DNA from: Variibacter gotjawalensis
GTDB lineage: Bacteria; Pseudomonadota; Alphaproteobacteria; Rhizobiales; Xanthobacteraceae
Direction: 5' to 3'
NCBI RefSeq assembly: GCF_002355335.1
Contig: NZ_AP014946.1
Location: 3,363,501-3,427,500 of the forward strand
DNA: 64,000 bases
A program made the position numbers and the translations under genes. The notes beneath the pieces are model-generated. The model searched no databases. It was not told the DNA's origin and saw only the letters and a list, made by a program, of their open reading frames with translations. This document shows positions 1-9,243 of the stretch, in pieces (positions within the stretch are counted from its first letter, which is position 1; every line of letters starts with the position of its first letter).

Positions 1-87
1 GACGACCTGCGCATGCGCGCCACCTGCAGCGAAAAGAGCAACAGCGAGCGTTCCGGCAGCAACGCCGGCTTTCAAAGTCTTGATCAT
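1..87 (-). CDS. N-terminus of an exported protein (partial, runs off the window)
   Basis: Only the first 29 codons are present. They read as a classical signal peptide: a short basic start (MIKTLK), a hydrophobic Ala/Val/Leu core, and an AHA-Q cleavage site. A good ribosome binding site (ggggagat) lies upstream of the ATG at 87. The mature protein lies outside the window, so no function can be given. It is on the same strand as smpB and dapA, 126 bp downstream of smpB. Confidence 0.7.
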   Translation of the reverse strand, partial: MIKTLKAGVAAGTLAVALFAAGGAHAQVV

Positions 88-213
88 GTATTGGATCTCC
101 CCGTGATGAGCGGGCGATTTTTCGCCCCTACGAACACGCTGAGAGCTACGCGCCAAACGGCGCGAGGTTGCGCGTCTGCGGTTTTCCGTCGCACACGATT
201 TGTTGCGTGAAAC

Positions 214-687
214 TTATCCGCGGTCGCGGAGTAGCCGTCCTTTTTCGCGGTCCCACGTCCGCTTCTTGTCGGTCTCGCGCTTGTCGTGGAGCTGCTTGCC
301 CTTGGCGACCGCGACCTCGACCTTCGCCCTACCCTTCTCGTTGAAGAACAGCCGCATCGGGATGAGCGTCATGCCCTCGCGATCGACTGCGATCGACAGC
401 TTGCCGATCTCACGCTTGTGCAGCAGCAGCTTCCGAGGCCGCTTCGGCGTGTGATTGAACTGCGCAGCCTGCAGATACTCCGGAATATTCGCGTTGATCA
501 GCCAGAGCTCGCCGTCCTTCGGCGCGACATACGACTCCGCAATCGTCGCCTTGCCGACGCGCAGCGATTTGACCTCGGTGCCCGTGAGCACGATGCCGGC
601 TTCGAACTTATCGCCGACCGCGTAATTGAAACGGGCCTTGCGATTGTCCGCGATGATTTTCGTATTTGGATCGGCTTTGCGCGCCAT
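214..687 (-). CDS. smpB: SsrA-binding protein SmpB
   Basis: 157 residues, the normal length for SmpB, the cytoplasmic protein that binds tmRNA and delivers it to stalled ribosomes for trans-translation. The sequence shows the family's beta-barrel core with [10 protein letters not shown] near residue 35. It also has the basic C-terminal tail ending [17 protein letters not shown], which in the family inserts into the empty mRNA channel. It lies downstream of dapA on the same strand, an arrangement common in related alphaproteobacteria. No tmRNA gene was seen in this window. Confidence 0.97.
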   Translation of the reverse strand: MARKADPNTKIIADNRKARFNYAVGDKFEAGIVLTGTEVKSLRVGKATIAESYVAPKDGELWLINANIPEYLQAAQFNHTPKRPRKLLLHKREIGKLSIAVDREGMTLIPMRLFFNEKGRAKVEVAVAKGKQLHDKRETDKKRTWDREKGRLLRDRG

Positions 688-717
688 TACTCAAACTCCG
701 GCGCGCAACATGGCGAT

Positions 718-743
718 GATCGCGGCGAAAGCAAGCCGCGATC
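718..743. other. Perfect 9-bp inverted repeat between dapA and smpB
   Basis: GATCGCGGC and GCCGCGATC are separated by an 8-nt loop, in the gap between the dapA stop and the smpB start. No T-tract follows on either strand, so it is a weak candidate for an intrinsic terminator. It could act as an mRNA-stabilising or processing hairpin in a dapA-smpB transcript. Confidence 0.5.
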
Positions 744-762
744 CGCTGTGCGCAGCGCTTTA

Positions 763-1650
763 CTAGTTCAAAAGCCCCGCAAAGGTCATTGCTTTGCGGA
801 TCGCTTCCTTTGCGGCCGGCGTGACCGGCGTCATCGGCAAACGGATCTCTTCGTTGCAGCGGCCGAGCAGTGAAAGCCCCGCCTTCGCACCTGTGAGGCC
901 CGGCTCCAGGAACACTGCATCGTGCAGGGGCGTCAGGCGATCCTGGACGACGAGGGCTCCCGCGTAGTCGCCTGCGAGCGACTTCTTCTGCAGCTCGGCA
1001 CACAATGCCGGCGCAACGTTCGACACGACGGAAATGCAGCCGTGGCCTCCGGCCGCGTTGTAGGCGAGCGCCGTCATGTCCTCGCCGGAGAGCTGGACGA
1101 AATCGTTGCCGAGCGCGTGGCGCTGCTGCGAGACGCGCGCGAGGTTCGCGGTCGCATCCTTCACGCCCGCGATGTTCTTCAGCTCGTAAAGGCGCGCCAT
1201 CGTCGCGACGGACATGTCGATCACCGAGCGCGGCGGAATATTGTAGATGATGATCGGAATCCCGATCGCATCGTTGACCGCCTTGAAGTGCAGATAAAGC
1301 CCTTCCTGCGTCGGCTTGTTGTAGTACGGCGTGACAACGAGCACCGCGTTCGCACCGGCCTTCTCGGCGTGCTTGGCGAGGTCCACAGCTTCACGAGTCG
1401 AATTCGAGCCTGCGCCGGCGATGACCGGCACGCGGCCTTTCACCTCGGCCAGCGTCCACTCGACGACCTTCTTATGCTCCTCGTGATTGAGCGTCGGGCT
1501 TTCGCCCGTCGTGCCGACCGGCACGAGCCCCTGCGTGCCCTGCTCGATCTGCCAATTCACGAGCGCGCGCAGGGTCGCCTCATCGACCGCACCGTCTTTG
1601 AACGGCGTGACCATCGCGGTGTAGGAACCCCGGAATGTCGCTGCGGTCAT
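763..1650 (-). CDS. dapA: 4-hydroxy-tetrahydrodipicolinate synthase
   Basis: 295 residues, full length for DapA, which condenses pyruvate with aspartate semialdehyde in the first committed step of lysine and diaminopimelate synthesis. Key residues are visible: the GTTGES loop (about 46-51), Tyr136 in IIYNIPPRS, and the Schiff-base lysine Lys164 in AGVKDATA. The protein is a soluble TIM barrel, usually a tetramer. The gene is upstream of smpB on the minus strand and divergent from the lytic transglycosylase, so it probably supplies precursors for peptidoglycan next to a peptidoglycan-remodelling gene. Confidence 0.97.
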   Translation of the reverse strand: MTAATFRGSYTAMVTPFKDGAVDEATLRALVNWQIEQGTQGLVPVGTTGESPTLNHEEHKKVVEWTLAEVKGRVPVIAGAGSNSTREAVDLAKHAEKAGANAVLVVTPYYNKPTQEGLYLHFKAVNDAIGIPIIIYNIPPRSVIDMSVATMARLYELKNIAGVKDATANLARVSQQRHALGNDFVQLSGEDMTALAYNAAGGHGCISVVSNVAPALCAELQKKSLAGDYAGALVVQDRLTPLHDAVFLEPGLTGAKAGLSLLGRCNEEIRLPMTPVTPAAKEAIRKAMTFAGLLN

Positions 1651-1904
1651 GATGGCACCTCTTGGATTTGGCCTTTTGTTTAGCGTTTTGATTCGGCGGG
1701 CAAAAGGCAGAAACCACTGTATCCGCCAGAATTTGACCGCCCGGCAAGCCCGCCAAAGGCCTCTGGTGCGGCCAATTGACCGCCCGCCCCGCTTTCGCCT
1801 CTGTTTTAGGGCTCCTGTCGCCGAAATCCTGATTGGGTTAGCGTTTCGTCAACGGCTTGGGCGGAAAACCGAAGGACAGCTCCTTCGGTGGTGCAAGGAT
1901 AATA

Positions 1905-4373
1905 ATGACCCGCTTCGCACGAACTTGTCTGGCGTCTGCTTCCGCGCTGGCGATTGCCCTTGTGCTCTCGTCGCCGGCCGCGCACAGCCAAACGACCACA
2001 AATCAGAAGCCGGCAGCGACGAAGCCGAACCAGAAGCCTGACGGCAAGAAGGCCGACGCGAAGAAGCCCGAGCCCAAGAAGACCGAGCCCGAGAAGACCG
2101 AAGCCAAGAAACTCGATCCGAAAAAACCGGACGCGAAGGCCGACGCCAAGAAGCCTGCGAAGCCCGACGCGAAGAAAACAACCGCGACCGCTCCGGTCGC
2201 CAAGCCCGCCGCGAAGCCCGCCGCCGCCAAACCGGCCACCAAGCCAGTGGTCGCCGCCACACCGGCCAATCGTCGGCCATCCGCTGCGCCAATGACCGGG
2301 TCAATGGCTGCGCCAGTGGCGGCTCCGGCATATCAAGCGGCCGAGCCTGAAGCCACTCCGCAGCAGAGCAATAACTTCTTCGGAAACGCTTTCTCGGCGT
2401 CGCCGACCGTGGCTCCGACCGCCACCGCATCGGCTGGGAACATCCCGGACGAAGAGACGCCGCGCCTCTCTTATGCGCCGACCGGAGCCGTGTCCTCGTC
2501 CGACATCGACACCGTGAAAGAGGCACTTTCGCTCGCAAAAAGCGGCAGAACCGACGCCGCGACTGAGAAGCGCGATCAAATTCGCGATGCCGCCGGCCAA
2601 AAACTCATCGAATGGATGATCCTGCGCGGCGATGACTCGTCGGCGAATTTCGCGCGTTATGCTTCCTTCGCGAAAGCCAACCCGAGCTGGCCGAGCGTGC
2701 GCATGATTCAGCGCCGCGCCGAAAGTCAGATGTGGCGCGAGAAGCGCGAGCCAGGCGCCGTCTTCGCATTCTTCTCCGATCAGGAACCCGCCGGCTCGAC
2801 CGGCAAACTTGCTTACGCGCGCGCCGCGCTCGCGCAAGGCGATCGTGCCAATGCGCAAAAGTATGTGCGCGCGGCCTGGCGTGAAGACGATTTCGGACCC
2901 GACACTGAAGCGCAGGCGATGGAGACCTTCGGCGGCATGATCACGGCCGCCGATCAGAAAGCGCGCATGGACGCGCGCCTTTACGCCGAAGATCACGAGA
3001 CGGCGTTGCGTGCTGCGAAGCGCCTCGGCTCGACCGAGCTCGCCATCGCGCAAGCGCGCATCGCCGTGAACCGCAAGGCCGGAAACGCAGGCGCGCTAAT
3101 CAGCGCTGCCGGCGGGCGTAGCGACGCCGGCCTGACATTCAGCCGCATCCAGTATCTACGTCGTGCGGATAAGACATCCGAAGCCGCGCAGCTGATGCTA
3201 TCGGCTCCGCGCGATGCCGATGTCATCCTCAACACCGACGAATGGTGGATCGAGCGCCGCTTACTCGCGCGCAAACTTCTCGACGAAGGCAACGCGCAAG
3301 CCGCCTATCGCATCGCGAGCGGTGCGGCACGTCCCGAGAAGAAAACGCTGCAGACCGAGCAATCTTTTACGGCCGGCTGGATCGCGCTGCGCTTCCTGAA
3401 AGATGCATCGAGCGCGCAGCGTCACTTTGCCGAGATTTTGAAGTTCGATAAGCACCCGACCTCAATGGCGCGCGCGCACTACTGGCTCGGCCGCACCGCC
3501 GAAACCGCAGGCCGCAGCGGCGAAGCGCAGAGCCACTATCAGCAAGCCGCCCAGCATTCGGCCGCATACTACGGTCAGCTAGCGCGCGCTCGCATCGGCC
3601 ATCGCGAGATGACGGTGCGTCGCCCCAACCGTTCGGGCGGCCGCACGGTGGACCTCGCCCGCGCCCTCGACCTCATCTACCTCACCGGCAACCGCGATCT
3701 CGCGATCACCTTCTGCGCCGATCTCGAACGCGTCGGCGACTCCGATGCGCTCGCGGCGCTCGGCGAAGTCGCCATGAAGCACAACGATCCGCGTGCCACG
3801 ATGATGATCGGCAAGGCCGCGATCGCACGCGGCCTGCCCTTCGATCACTACGCGTTCCCGACCTCCGGCATTCCGAAATACGCATCGATCGGCAATGACG
3901 CGGACAAGTCGACAGTCTTCGCCATCGCGCGCCAGGAGAGCGCATTCAATTCGCGCGCGATTTCGAGCGCACGCGCCATGGGCCTCATGCAGGTGATGCC
4001 CGGCACCGGCCGCATGGTCGCCAAGAAGCACGGCGTCGCCTTCTCGGAGTCGAAGCTCCTCAACGACGCGGCCTTCAACGCGCAGGTTGGTGCCGCCGAG
4101 CTTGGTGCACTCCTGCAGGATTTCGGCGGCAGCCACGTCCTCACCTTCGCGGCCTACAACGCGGGCCGCGGACGCGCGCGCGAATGGATCCAAAAGTACG
4201 GTGATCCGCGCGATCCGGATGTCGACGTCGTCGATTGGGTCGAGCGCATTCCGTTCTCCGAGACGCGCAACTACGTCCAGCGTGTGATGGAGAATATGCA
4301 GGTGTACAAAGCCCGCTTCGGCGCAACACGCCTTGCCATCGACAGCGATATGCGCGGCAGCCGCACGCAGTAA
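1905..4373 (+). CDS. Soluble lytic murein transglycosylase (SLT family)
   Basis: Start chosen at ATG 1905: an AAGGA site lies just upstream and the product then begins with a clear signal peptide (MTRFARTC...SPAAHS). A long Lys/Pro/Ala-rich low-complexity stretch follows (about residues 30-125), then an alpha-helical superhelix (TPR/Slt70 U-domain-like), then a C-terminal SLT domain. Catalytic Glu678 lies in ARQESAFNSR, followed by GLMQVMPGTG and AYNAGRGR motifs. Family members cleave the MurNAc-GlcNAc bond in the periplasm, forming 1,6-anhydro-MurNAc. The protein is about 822 residues; the low-complexity linker is longer than in Slt70 and probably spans the wall. Confidence 0.93.
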   Translation: MTRFARTCLASASALAIALVLSSPAAHSQTTTNQKPAATKPNQKPDGKKADAKKPEPKKTEPEKTEAKKLDPKKPDAKADAKKPAKPDAKKTTATAPVAKPAAKPAAAKPATKPVVAATPANRRPSAAPMTGSMAAPVAAPAYQAAEPEATPQQSNNFFGNAFSASPTVAPTATASAGNIPDEETPRLSYAPTGAVSSSDIDTVKEALSLAKSGRTDAATEKRDQIRDAAGQKLIEWMILRGDDSSANFARYASFAKANPSWPSVRMIQRRAESQMWREKREPGAVFAFFSDQEPAGSTGKLAYARAALAQGDRANAQKYVRAAWREDDFGPDTEAQAMETFGGMITAADQKARMDARLYAEDHETALRAAKRLGSTELAIAQARIAVNRKAGNAGALISAAGGRSDAGLTFSRIQYLRRADKTSEAAQLMLSAPRDADVILNTDEWWIERRLLARKLLDEGNAQAAYRIASGAARPEKKTLQTEQSFTAGWIALRFLKDASSAQRHFAEILKFDKHPTSMARAHYWLGRTAETAGRSGEAQSHYQQAAQHSAAYYGQLARARIGHREMTVRRPNRSGGRTVDLARALDLIYLTGNRDLAITFCADLERVGDSDALAALGEVAMKHNDPRATMMIGKAAIARGLPFDHYAFPTSGIPKYASIGNDADKSTVFAIARQESAFNSRAISSARAMGLMQVMPGTGRMVAKKHGVAFSESKLLNDAAFNAQVGAAELGALLQDFGGSHVLTFAAYNAGRGRAREWIQKYGDPRDPDVDVVDWVERIPFSETRNYVQRVMENMQVYKARFGATRLAIDSDMRGSRTQ

Positions 4374-4509
4374 CGCGGCAACGTCTTCCGATTCCAAATC
4401 AACGCGTTAGCACTTTCAGCGGACTCTTTCTCTCAAGTCCGCACAGCTCTTCGAGCCGTAGCGCATTGACGTTTCGCGTGCTTAGGTGTCGCCACTCAAG
4501 GAGACACGT

Positions 4510-5373
4510 ATGACCGAACCGAAGAGCCATTTCATCGAAGCCGCCGACGGGCTCAAACTTCACGCCGTCGAGTACGGCGTCGACAATGGCGGGCTTCCGG
4601 TCGTTTGTCTTCCAGGGCTTGCCCGCACGGTCGGCGACTTTGCCGGCATCGCGCGCGCATTAGCAGCCGACGGCCGGCGCGTCGTCGTGATTGAGTACCG
4701 CGGCCGCGGCCTCTCCGGCTACGATTCCAATCTGGCGAACTACAATCCGCTCATCGAAATCCGCGACGCGCTGACGGTGTTCGATACGCTCAGCGTCTCG
4801 CGCGCCGTGTTCGTCGGCACCTCGCGCGGCGGCATCCTCACCATGCTGATGGCGCCGACCGAAGGCAGCCGCATCGCGGGTGTCGTGCTCAACGACATCG
4901 GCCCCGAGCTGATGATCGAGGGTCTCGTTCGCATCAAGGGATACGTCGGGAAACTCCCGCAGCCGAAATCGATCGACGACGGCGCCGCGATCTTGAAGGA
5001 ATTGTTCGAGGTACAGTTCCCGAACTACACCGCCGCCGACTGGCTCGGCAGTGCAGAGCTTACGTGGCGTGAAGAGAACGGCACCCTTAAGCTATCCTAC
5101 GACCCGAACCTCTCCGTGACTGTGAAGGACGTTGAGCCGGACCAGACGCCGCCCACGATGTGGGACCAGTTCGACGCGCTGAAGAGCAAACCGCTCATGC
5201 TCGTGCGCGGTGCGCTGACCGACCTCATCTCGTCAGCAACAGCGAAGAAGATGGCGGAGCGTCATCCTGGCATGGAGCTGATCGAGATCGCCGACGAAGG
5301 ACATCCCGTGCGTCTCGATCGGCCGGAAGTTGCCGAACGTATCAAGGCGTTCGTACGCGCTTGCGACGTCTAA
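4510..5373 (+). CDS. Alpha/beta hydrolase
   Basis: Start at ATG 4510, six bases after a strong AAGGAG site, giving 287 residues. The fold markers are the oxyanion region VVCLPGLA, the strand-3 motif EYRGRGLSGYD, the nucleophile elbow VGTSRGG (Ser within G-T-S-R-G) and a late His in DEGHPVRLDRP. This is the arrangement of small-molecule esterases and C-C hydrolases of the alpha/beta superfamily. The substrate cannot be read from sequence. No signal peptide, so cytoplasmic. It follows the transglycosylase gene but has its own ribosome binding site, and is closed by a strong terminator. Confidence 0.85.
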   Translation: MTEPKSHFIEAADGLKLHAVEYGVDNGGLPVVCLPGLARTVGDFAGIARALAADGRRVVVIEYRGRGLSGYDSNLANYNPLIEIRDALTVFDTLSVSRAVFVGTSRGGILTMLMAPTEGSRIAGVVLNDIGPELMIEGLVRIKGYVGKLPQPKSIDDGAAILKELFEVQFPNYTAADWLGSAELTWREENGTLKLSYDPNLSVTVKDVEPDQTPPTMWDQFDALKSKPLMLVRGALTDLISSATAKKMAERHPGMELIEIADEGHPVRLDRPEVAERIKAFVRACDV

Positions 5374-5459
5374 TCCTAATCTAACAGAACGTGCGAACTC
5401 GATTCTGGATTGCGCATCAGCGCTTTCAGCTGACTTCCGGAATCCACTTCTCAAAAGCA

Positions 5460-5490
5460 AAACCCCCGGCTCGCGCCGGGGGTTTCGTTT
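5460..5490. terminator. Strong intrinsic terminator, probably bidirectional
   Basis: An 11-bp perfect stem (AAACCCCCGGC / GCCGGGGGTTT) with a 4-nt TCGC loop, flanked by A-rich and T-rich runs on both sides (TTTCGTTT on the + strand). It sits between the convergent hydrolase (+) and porin remnant (-), so it can end transcription from both sides. Confidence 0.9.
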
Positions 5491-5515
5491 GAAGCACTGC
5501 TGCGCAGCGATTCTA

Positions 5516-6481
5516 TCAGGGCCAGAACGAGCGCGTGACGCGCAGCGTGCCCTGCCAGATGCCGACGTCCCTAGCCTGGTAGAGGCCAGTCGAATTGCCG
5601 CCAAGGCTGGCCTTGGAGAAATCCCAGCTGCCGGTGTGATTCTGATCGATCTTGGAATAAAGGACTTCGACGCCGATATCGAGGTTCGTCACCGGGGTCC
5701 AAATCGTACGCGAACCGATCTGCCAGATAGCAACATCCGGATTGCAGCCAGCTTTCGACGCCTTGGTGCCGCCTGCGACGTATGCGGTGCAGACCGCGTC
5801 GGTCGCCGCGCCCGAGTAGTCGAGCTTCAAGTAGCCACCAAACACGGAAGTCCGCAGCGACGGTGTCCAGAAGTGCTGGCCCGCAACAGTGAACTGGTAG
5901 CCCTTGACGGTGTTGACCTTGCCATCGATGCCGATCGCGGCATCCGCGAGGAGCGCGGTCGTGAACTTGCCGCTACCGTTAGCCGCGTCGCCACGGATAA
6001 CCGCAACGCCGTCGGTACCGTAGGGCTTATAAGGTCCGAGGTAGGACGTCGCACCATCAGCATACGTGCCCTGGATCCAGAGTTCGTCGCCCGCCGCGAA
6101 CGGCAGGTTGAACTTCACACCTCCACCGATTGCAAAGCCAGTTGCGCTGCCGAAGGCTCCGGTTGCGCAAGAACCGTTGCAGCCGCCGGAGACGTCGTGG
6201 ATTGCGGCATTGATTTGAGCCGAACCCCACGGCTGGTCGAGACGCAGATTGGCAACGATGTCCGGATACTGAGAGGCGCGATAGTAGCCGTAGTAAGGAA
6301 CGCCACCGGTTTCGACGCCAGCAGCCGCGGAACCGTTTTGGCCGAGCGTTGCACCAGCGAGCGGGCTACCGCCAGCGCCGGCCCAAACAAGCCCCGTGCG
6401 ACGCCAAACTGTATAAACCAAGGAAGAATGCGCCGGTGAAGCGGCGCCTAAACCTCGGTGCGATCGGCATAATGCCGTCAC
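5516..6481 (-). pseudogene. Outer-membrane porin remnant, 5'-truncated (Rhizobiales Porin_2-like)
   Basis: The reading frame matches the C-terminal half of Rhizobiales porins: YPDIVANLRLDQPWGSAQ, repeated amphipathic beta-strands, and a terminal aromatic strand ending TRSFWP. Family members are about 450-550 residues and start with a signal peptide and an N-terminal barrel half. Here those are missing: the first 25 or so codons do not resemble a signal peptide, and recognisable homology begins only near position 6400. The frame runs up to within 45 bp of the glycosyltransferase stop codon. I read this as a gene whose 5' half was lost by deletion or rearrangement. A functional short porin is unlikely. 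Confidence 0.75.
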
Positions 6482-6523
6482 GACGCGACCTGGCTAGATC
6501 ACATAAACAAAACTGAAGGAGCA

Positions 6524-7480
6524 TTATTTCAGAATGCTTTCCTCTACAAAAAAACGCGGACGGCGTTTTGTCTCTAAATAGATCTTACCGATGTATTCGC
6601 CGATGACACCAAGCGCCAAAAGTTGAACGCCGCCGAGAAAGAACGTCGGCAGCGCGGTCGATGCCCAGCCGGGAACGACACGGTCAGGCAACAAAATTGC
6701 GGTCGCGAAAACCCAAGCCGACGCAAATAGCGACACGATGAAAATCAGGATCCCGAGCGCCGATATTGCCCGCAACGGCACGACGGAGAACGAGGTGATC
6801 CCATCGAGTGCGAGGCGAAGCATTTTACGCAATGTGTACTTCGTGGTTCCGTGCTCGCGCGCCTTGCGCAGATACGGGATCAAAGTCGTCTTGAACCCGA
6901 TCTTGGGGATCAGCCCTCTCAGGAACAGATTGGTTTCGTTATGCGCCAGCAGCGCCACGAGCGCGCGCCGCGACATCAACCGGTAGTCGGCGTGGTTCTC
7001 GACAGCGGGAACACCCATGAGCGAAAGAAGGCGATAATAACTGTTGGCCGTGGTCCGCTTGAAAGCCGTGTCCGACGCCCTATCGTCTCTAACGCCCAGA
7101 ACGAGATCGCTGCCGCGCTGATACTCGAGGAGCATGTCCGCAATGGCTTCGATGTCATCTTGAAGGTCGACATCCATGGTGATCACGACATCCGCCGCTG
7201 AGCTGCTCAACCCGGCCAACATTGCGTTCTGGTGGCCGCAGTTCCGCGAGAGCTTCACACCGCAGACTTCCGGGTTCGCTTTGGTCAGCCCTACGATGAT
7301 TTCCCAAGTCCTGTCTTCACTACCATCGTCGACGAGAAGAATGCGGAAGCTTTGAGCTGCGATATTCTCGCGGTTCAACACGGCGCGCATGTAGTCCAGG
7401 ATTATCGGCAGTGTTTGAGGAAGTGCGTCTTCCTCTTGGTAACAAGGGATGACCAGATCGACCGAGTAGGAGTCTGACAT
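6524..7480 (-). CDS. Family 2 glycosyltransferase, GtrB/ArnC/DPM1-like, membrane anchored
   Basis: 318 residues. The N-terminal GT-A domain shows DLVIPCYQEE, the nucleotide-binding LLVDDGSEDRTW, and MDVDLQDD (a DxD-like metal motif around residues 110-118). Two hydrophobic segments near residues 230-260 and 270-300 anchor it in the inner membrane, ending with EYIGKIYLETKRRP. These features fit polyprenyl-phosphate glycosyltransferases that load a sugar on undecaprenyl phosphate for surface polysaccharide or lipid modification. No flippase or GtrC-like partner lies next to it. Its neighbour is the truncated porin, so this may be a rearrangement point. The sugar is unknown. Confidence 0.88.
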   Translation of the reverse strand: MSDSYSVDLVIPCYQEEDALPQTLPIILDYMRAVLNRENIAAQSFRILLVDDGSEDRTWEIIVGLTKANPEVCGVKLSRNCGHQNAMLAGLSSSAADVVITMDVDLQDDIEAIADMLLEYQRGSDLVLGVRDDRASDTAFKRTTANSYYRLLSLMGVPAVENHADYRLMSRRALVALLAHNETNLFLRGLIPKIGFKTTLIPYLRKAREHGTTKYTLRKMLRLALDGITSFSVVPLRAISALGILIFIVSLFASAWVFATAILLPDRVVPGWASTALPTFFLGGVQLLALGVIGEYIGKIYLETKRRPRFFVEESILK

Positions 7481-7791
7481 CGGTTACTACCCTTCCTGGT
7501 CGGCGATCATCGCCGGCCGATCGCACGGTGTTATGGGATTCGAGGGTTTGTCAGCATACAGGTGTGGCACGCGCAGGCTCGACCATCTCCAAAGAGAACT
7601 TCGGAATCAGGCTTAGGCCCACACGATATGGACCGTTCCCGCGGGGAGCGAGAGCGTCACGACATCCATCAACAGGATCGGACTGAGTTAAGGGCGAATG
7701 GCATAGGATGAGCTGTCGGCCAACGTCACCGTAACCGAACTGTTGCGTGCGCTCGACCACAGTATGAGCCGTTGCGCTAAGCGGCGTGAAA
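7481..7791. other. Gene-free interval upstream of the glycosyltransferase
   Basis: No convincing coding sequence lies between the glycosyltransferase start and tRNA-Ser. A palindrome with 7-bp arms, CGGCGAT-C-ATCGCCG, sits at 7501-7515, about 20 bp upstream of the glycosyltransferase ATG, and could be an operator. An open frame crossing this interval also crosses the tRNA and has no family features, so it was not called. Confidence 0.5.
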
Positions 7792-7885
7792 TGGCGGAGA
7801 CGGAGGGATTCGAACCCTCGATACGGCTTTAAGGCCGTATAACGGTTTAGCAAACCGCCGCCTTCAGCCTCTCGGCCACGTCTCC
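7792..7885 (-). tRNA. tRNA-Ser(GCU)
   Basis: On the minus strand the sequence begins GGAGACG and ends CGTCTCC-G-CCA, closing a perfect 7-bp acceptor stem with an encoded CCA. The anticodon loop TTGCTAA gives anticodon GCU (serine AGC/AGU). A long variable arm (TACGGCCTTAAAGCCGTA) follows, as expected for a class II tRNA, and the T-loop reads GGTTCGAATCC. Length with CCA is 94 nt. Confidence 0.97.
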
Positions 7886-7947
7886 GGACCGCCACGGCTT
7901 AGCCGCCACGGGCCGAAGGGTCAAGAAACTTGAGGGAATTTCGCCTC

Positions 7948-9243
7948 CTATCGCTCCCTAAAAGCGTGTCGGACCTGGTCGGTCAGCGGTTTGACGATGT
8001 AGCTCATCAGCGACCGGCTGTCGGTGCGAATGAACACCTCCAGCGGCATTCCGGGCACCAGCTTGAGCGCTTCGGGGGCCTCGCCGCGGTCGAAGCGCAC
8101 GCGGACAACGAAATACGGCTCGTCGACGCGATCGTCCTTCACGGCGTCGGCGCTGACCCGAACCACCGTGCCATCGAATTCCGGGGTCGTCCGCCGGTCG
8201 ACATTGGAAAATCGCAAGCTGGCGGATTGGCCGACCTGAACGCGGTCGATATCCGCCGGCCGGATCCGAGCCTCGACCGTCAGGCGATCGGCCTCCGGCA
8301 CAATCTGCATCAACTGCTCGCCGCCCGCGACCACACCGCCGACCGTATGCACCGAGAGCTGCAGTACGGTGCCTGACTGGGGCGCGCGGATATCGATGCG
8401 CTGGCTCTGGTCGAGCGCGGCTGTGCGCTTCTCAGTCAGTTCCGACATCTTCGCGCGAATGTCGGCGAGTTCCTTGCCGATGTCGCTGCGCATCGTTTGA
8501 TCGACCTGGATGATCTGCAGCTCCGTCTCGGAAATTTTGCCGCGCGTCTGCGCGAAGGCCGCTTCGAGCCGCCCGGTCTCGCCGCCGAGACGCGCCTTCT
8601 CCCGCTCCAAAATCGTGACGCGGGTGATCGGCACGAGCTTCTTCTCCCAAAGTTCGTTCACACCTTCGAGTTCGCGTCCGATGAGTTCGAGTTCTTTGCG
8701 CTTGGCCTCGAGCTGCCCTTTGATCCCGTTGGTCTCTTGCTTCAGCTGATCGATCCGTTCACGCAGCTGCGCTTTCTGACCGGAGTTCGTGTCGTTACGC
8801 GACCGGAATAGACGTTGCTCTCCCACCAGGATTCCTGCCAACGCCGGATCGGATGCGGCTTCCGTCAGCTCCGGCGGAAATGCGAGTTCGCCCTCGCCCT
8901 CCCGCTCGGCTTCTAGCCGGGCTTTACGCGCCGCAAGCTCCCACAAATCTTTCGTCACCGCGTTGAGCGTCGCTTTCGCAACCGTCGGATCAAGCCGCAT
9001 GACGATATCGCCTTGCGCGACCTTTGTGCCTTCGTTGATGAGGATCTCCGTCACAACGCCGCCCGAGGGATGCTGCACCTTCTTCAGCTCGCTATCGACG
9101 ACGAGATTGCCCGCCGCGATGATCGCACCGGACGCATCGATGCCGGTCGCCAGCGCGATGCTGCCGCCGACGAGCGCGATGAACGAGAGCGCGAAGATGC
9201 GCCCGTGCATGGCCAGCGAATGTTCAGCAGAGACTTTAGCCAT
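7948..9243 (-). CDS. Type I secretion membrane-fusion protein (HlyD/PrtE family)
   Basis: Start chosen at ATG 9243 (MAKVSAEH), which overlaps the ABC transporter stop by 8 bp; the upstream Arg-rich extension is non-genuine. The 431-residue product has a single N-terminal membrane segment (about 15-35), a biotinyl-lipoyl-like half (VQHPSGGVVTEILINEGTKVAQGD), a long Lys/Glu-rich coiled coil (about 110-270), then the returning lipoyl half and beta-barrel. This is the periplasmic adaptor of type I secretion, joining the ABC exporter to a TolC-like channel. No TolC homologue is in the window, so an unlinked one is presumably used. Translationally coupled to the ABC gene. Confidence 0.92.
   Translation of the reverse strand: MAKVSAEHSLAMHGRIFALSFIALVGGSIALATGIDASGAIIAAGNLVVDSELKKVQHPSGGVVTEILINEGTKVAQGDIVMRLDPTVAKATLNAVTKDLWELAARKARLEAEREGEGELAFPPELTEAASDPALAGILVGEQRLFRSRNDTNSGQKAQLRERIDQLKQETNGIKGQLEAKRKELELIGRELEGVNELWEKKLVPITRVTILEREKARLGGETGRLEAAFAQTRGKISETELQIIQVDQTMRSDIGKELADIRAKMSELTEKRTAALDQSQRIDIRAPQSGTVLQLSVHTVGGVVAGGEQLMQIVPEADRLTVEARIRPADIDRVQVGQSASLRFSNVDRRTTPEFDGTVVRVSADAVKDDRVDEPYFVVRVRFDRGEAPEALKLVPGMPLEVFIRTDSRSLMSYIVKPLTDQVRHAFRER

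Noticed and set aside
2003-2269. Apparent small membrane protein on the minus strand
   Set aside because: It is the reverse of the Lys/Ala/Pro low-complexity region of the lytic transglycosylase, which gives Phe/Ala/Gly-rich artefacts.
7551-7895. A 114-residue minus-strand open frame
   Set aside because: It spans the whole tRNA-Ser gene and has no family features or clear ribosome binding site.
7921-7933. TCAAG-AAA-CTTGA as terminator of the adaptor gene
   Set aside because: The stem is only 5 bp and has no clear T-tract; too weak to call.
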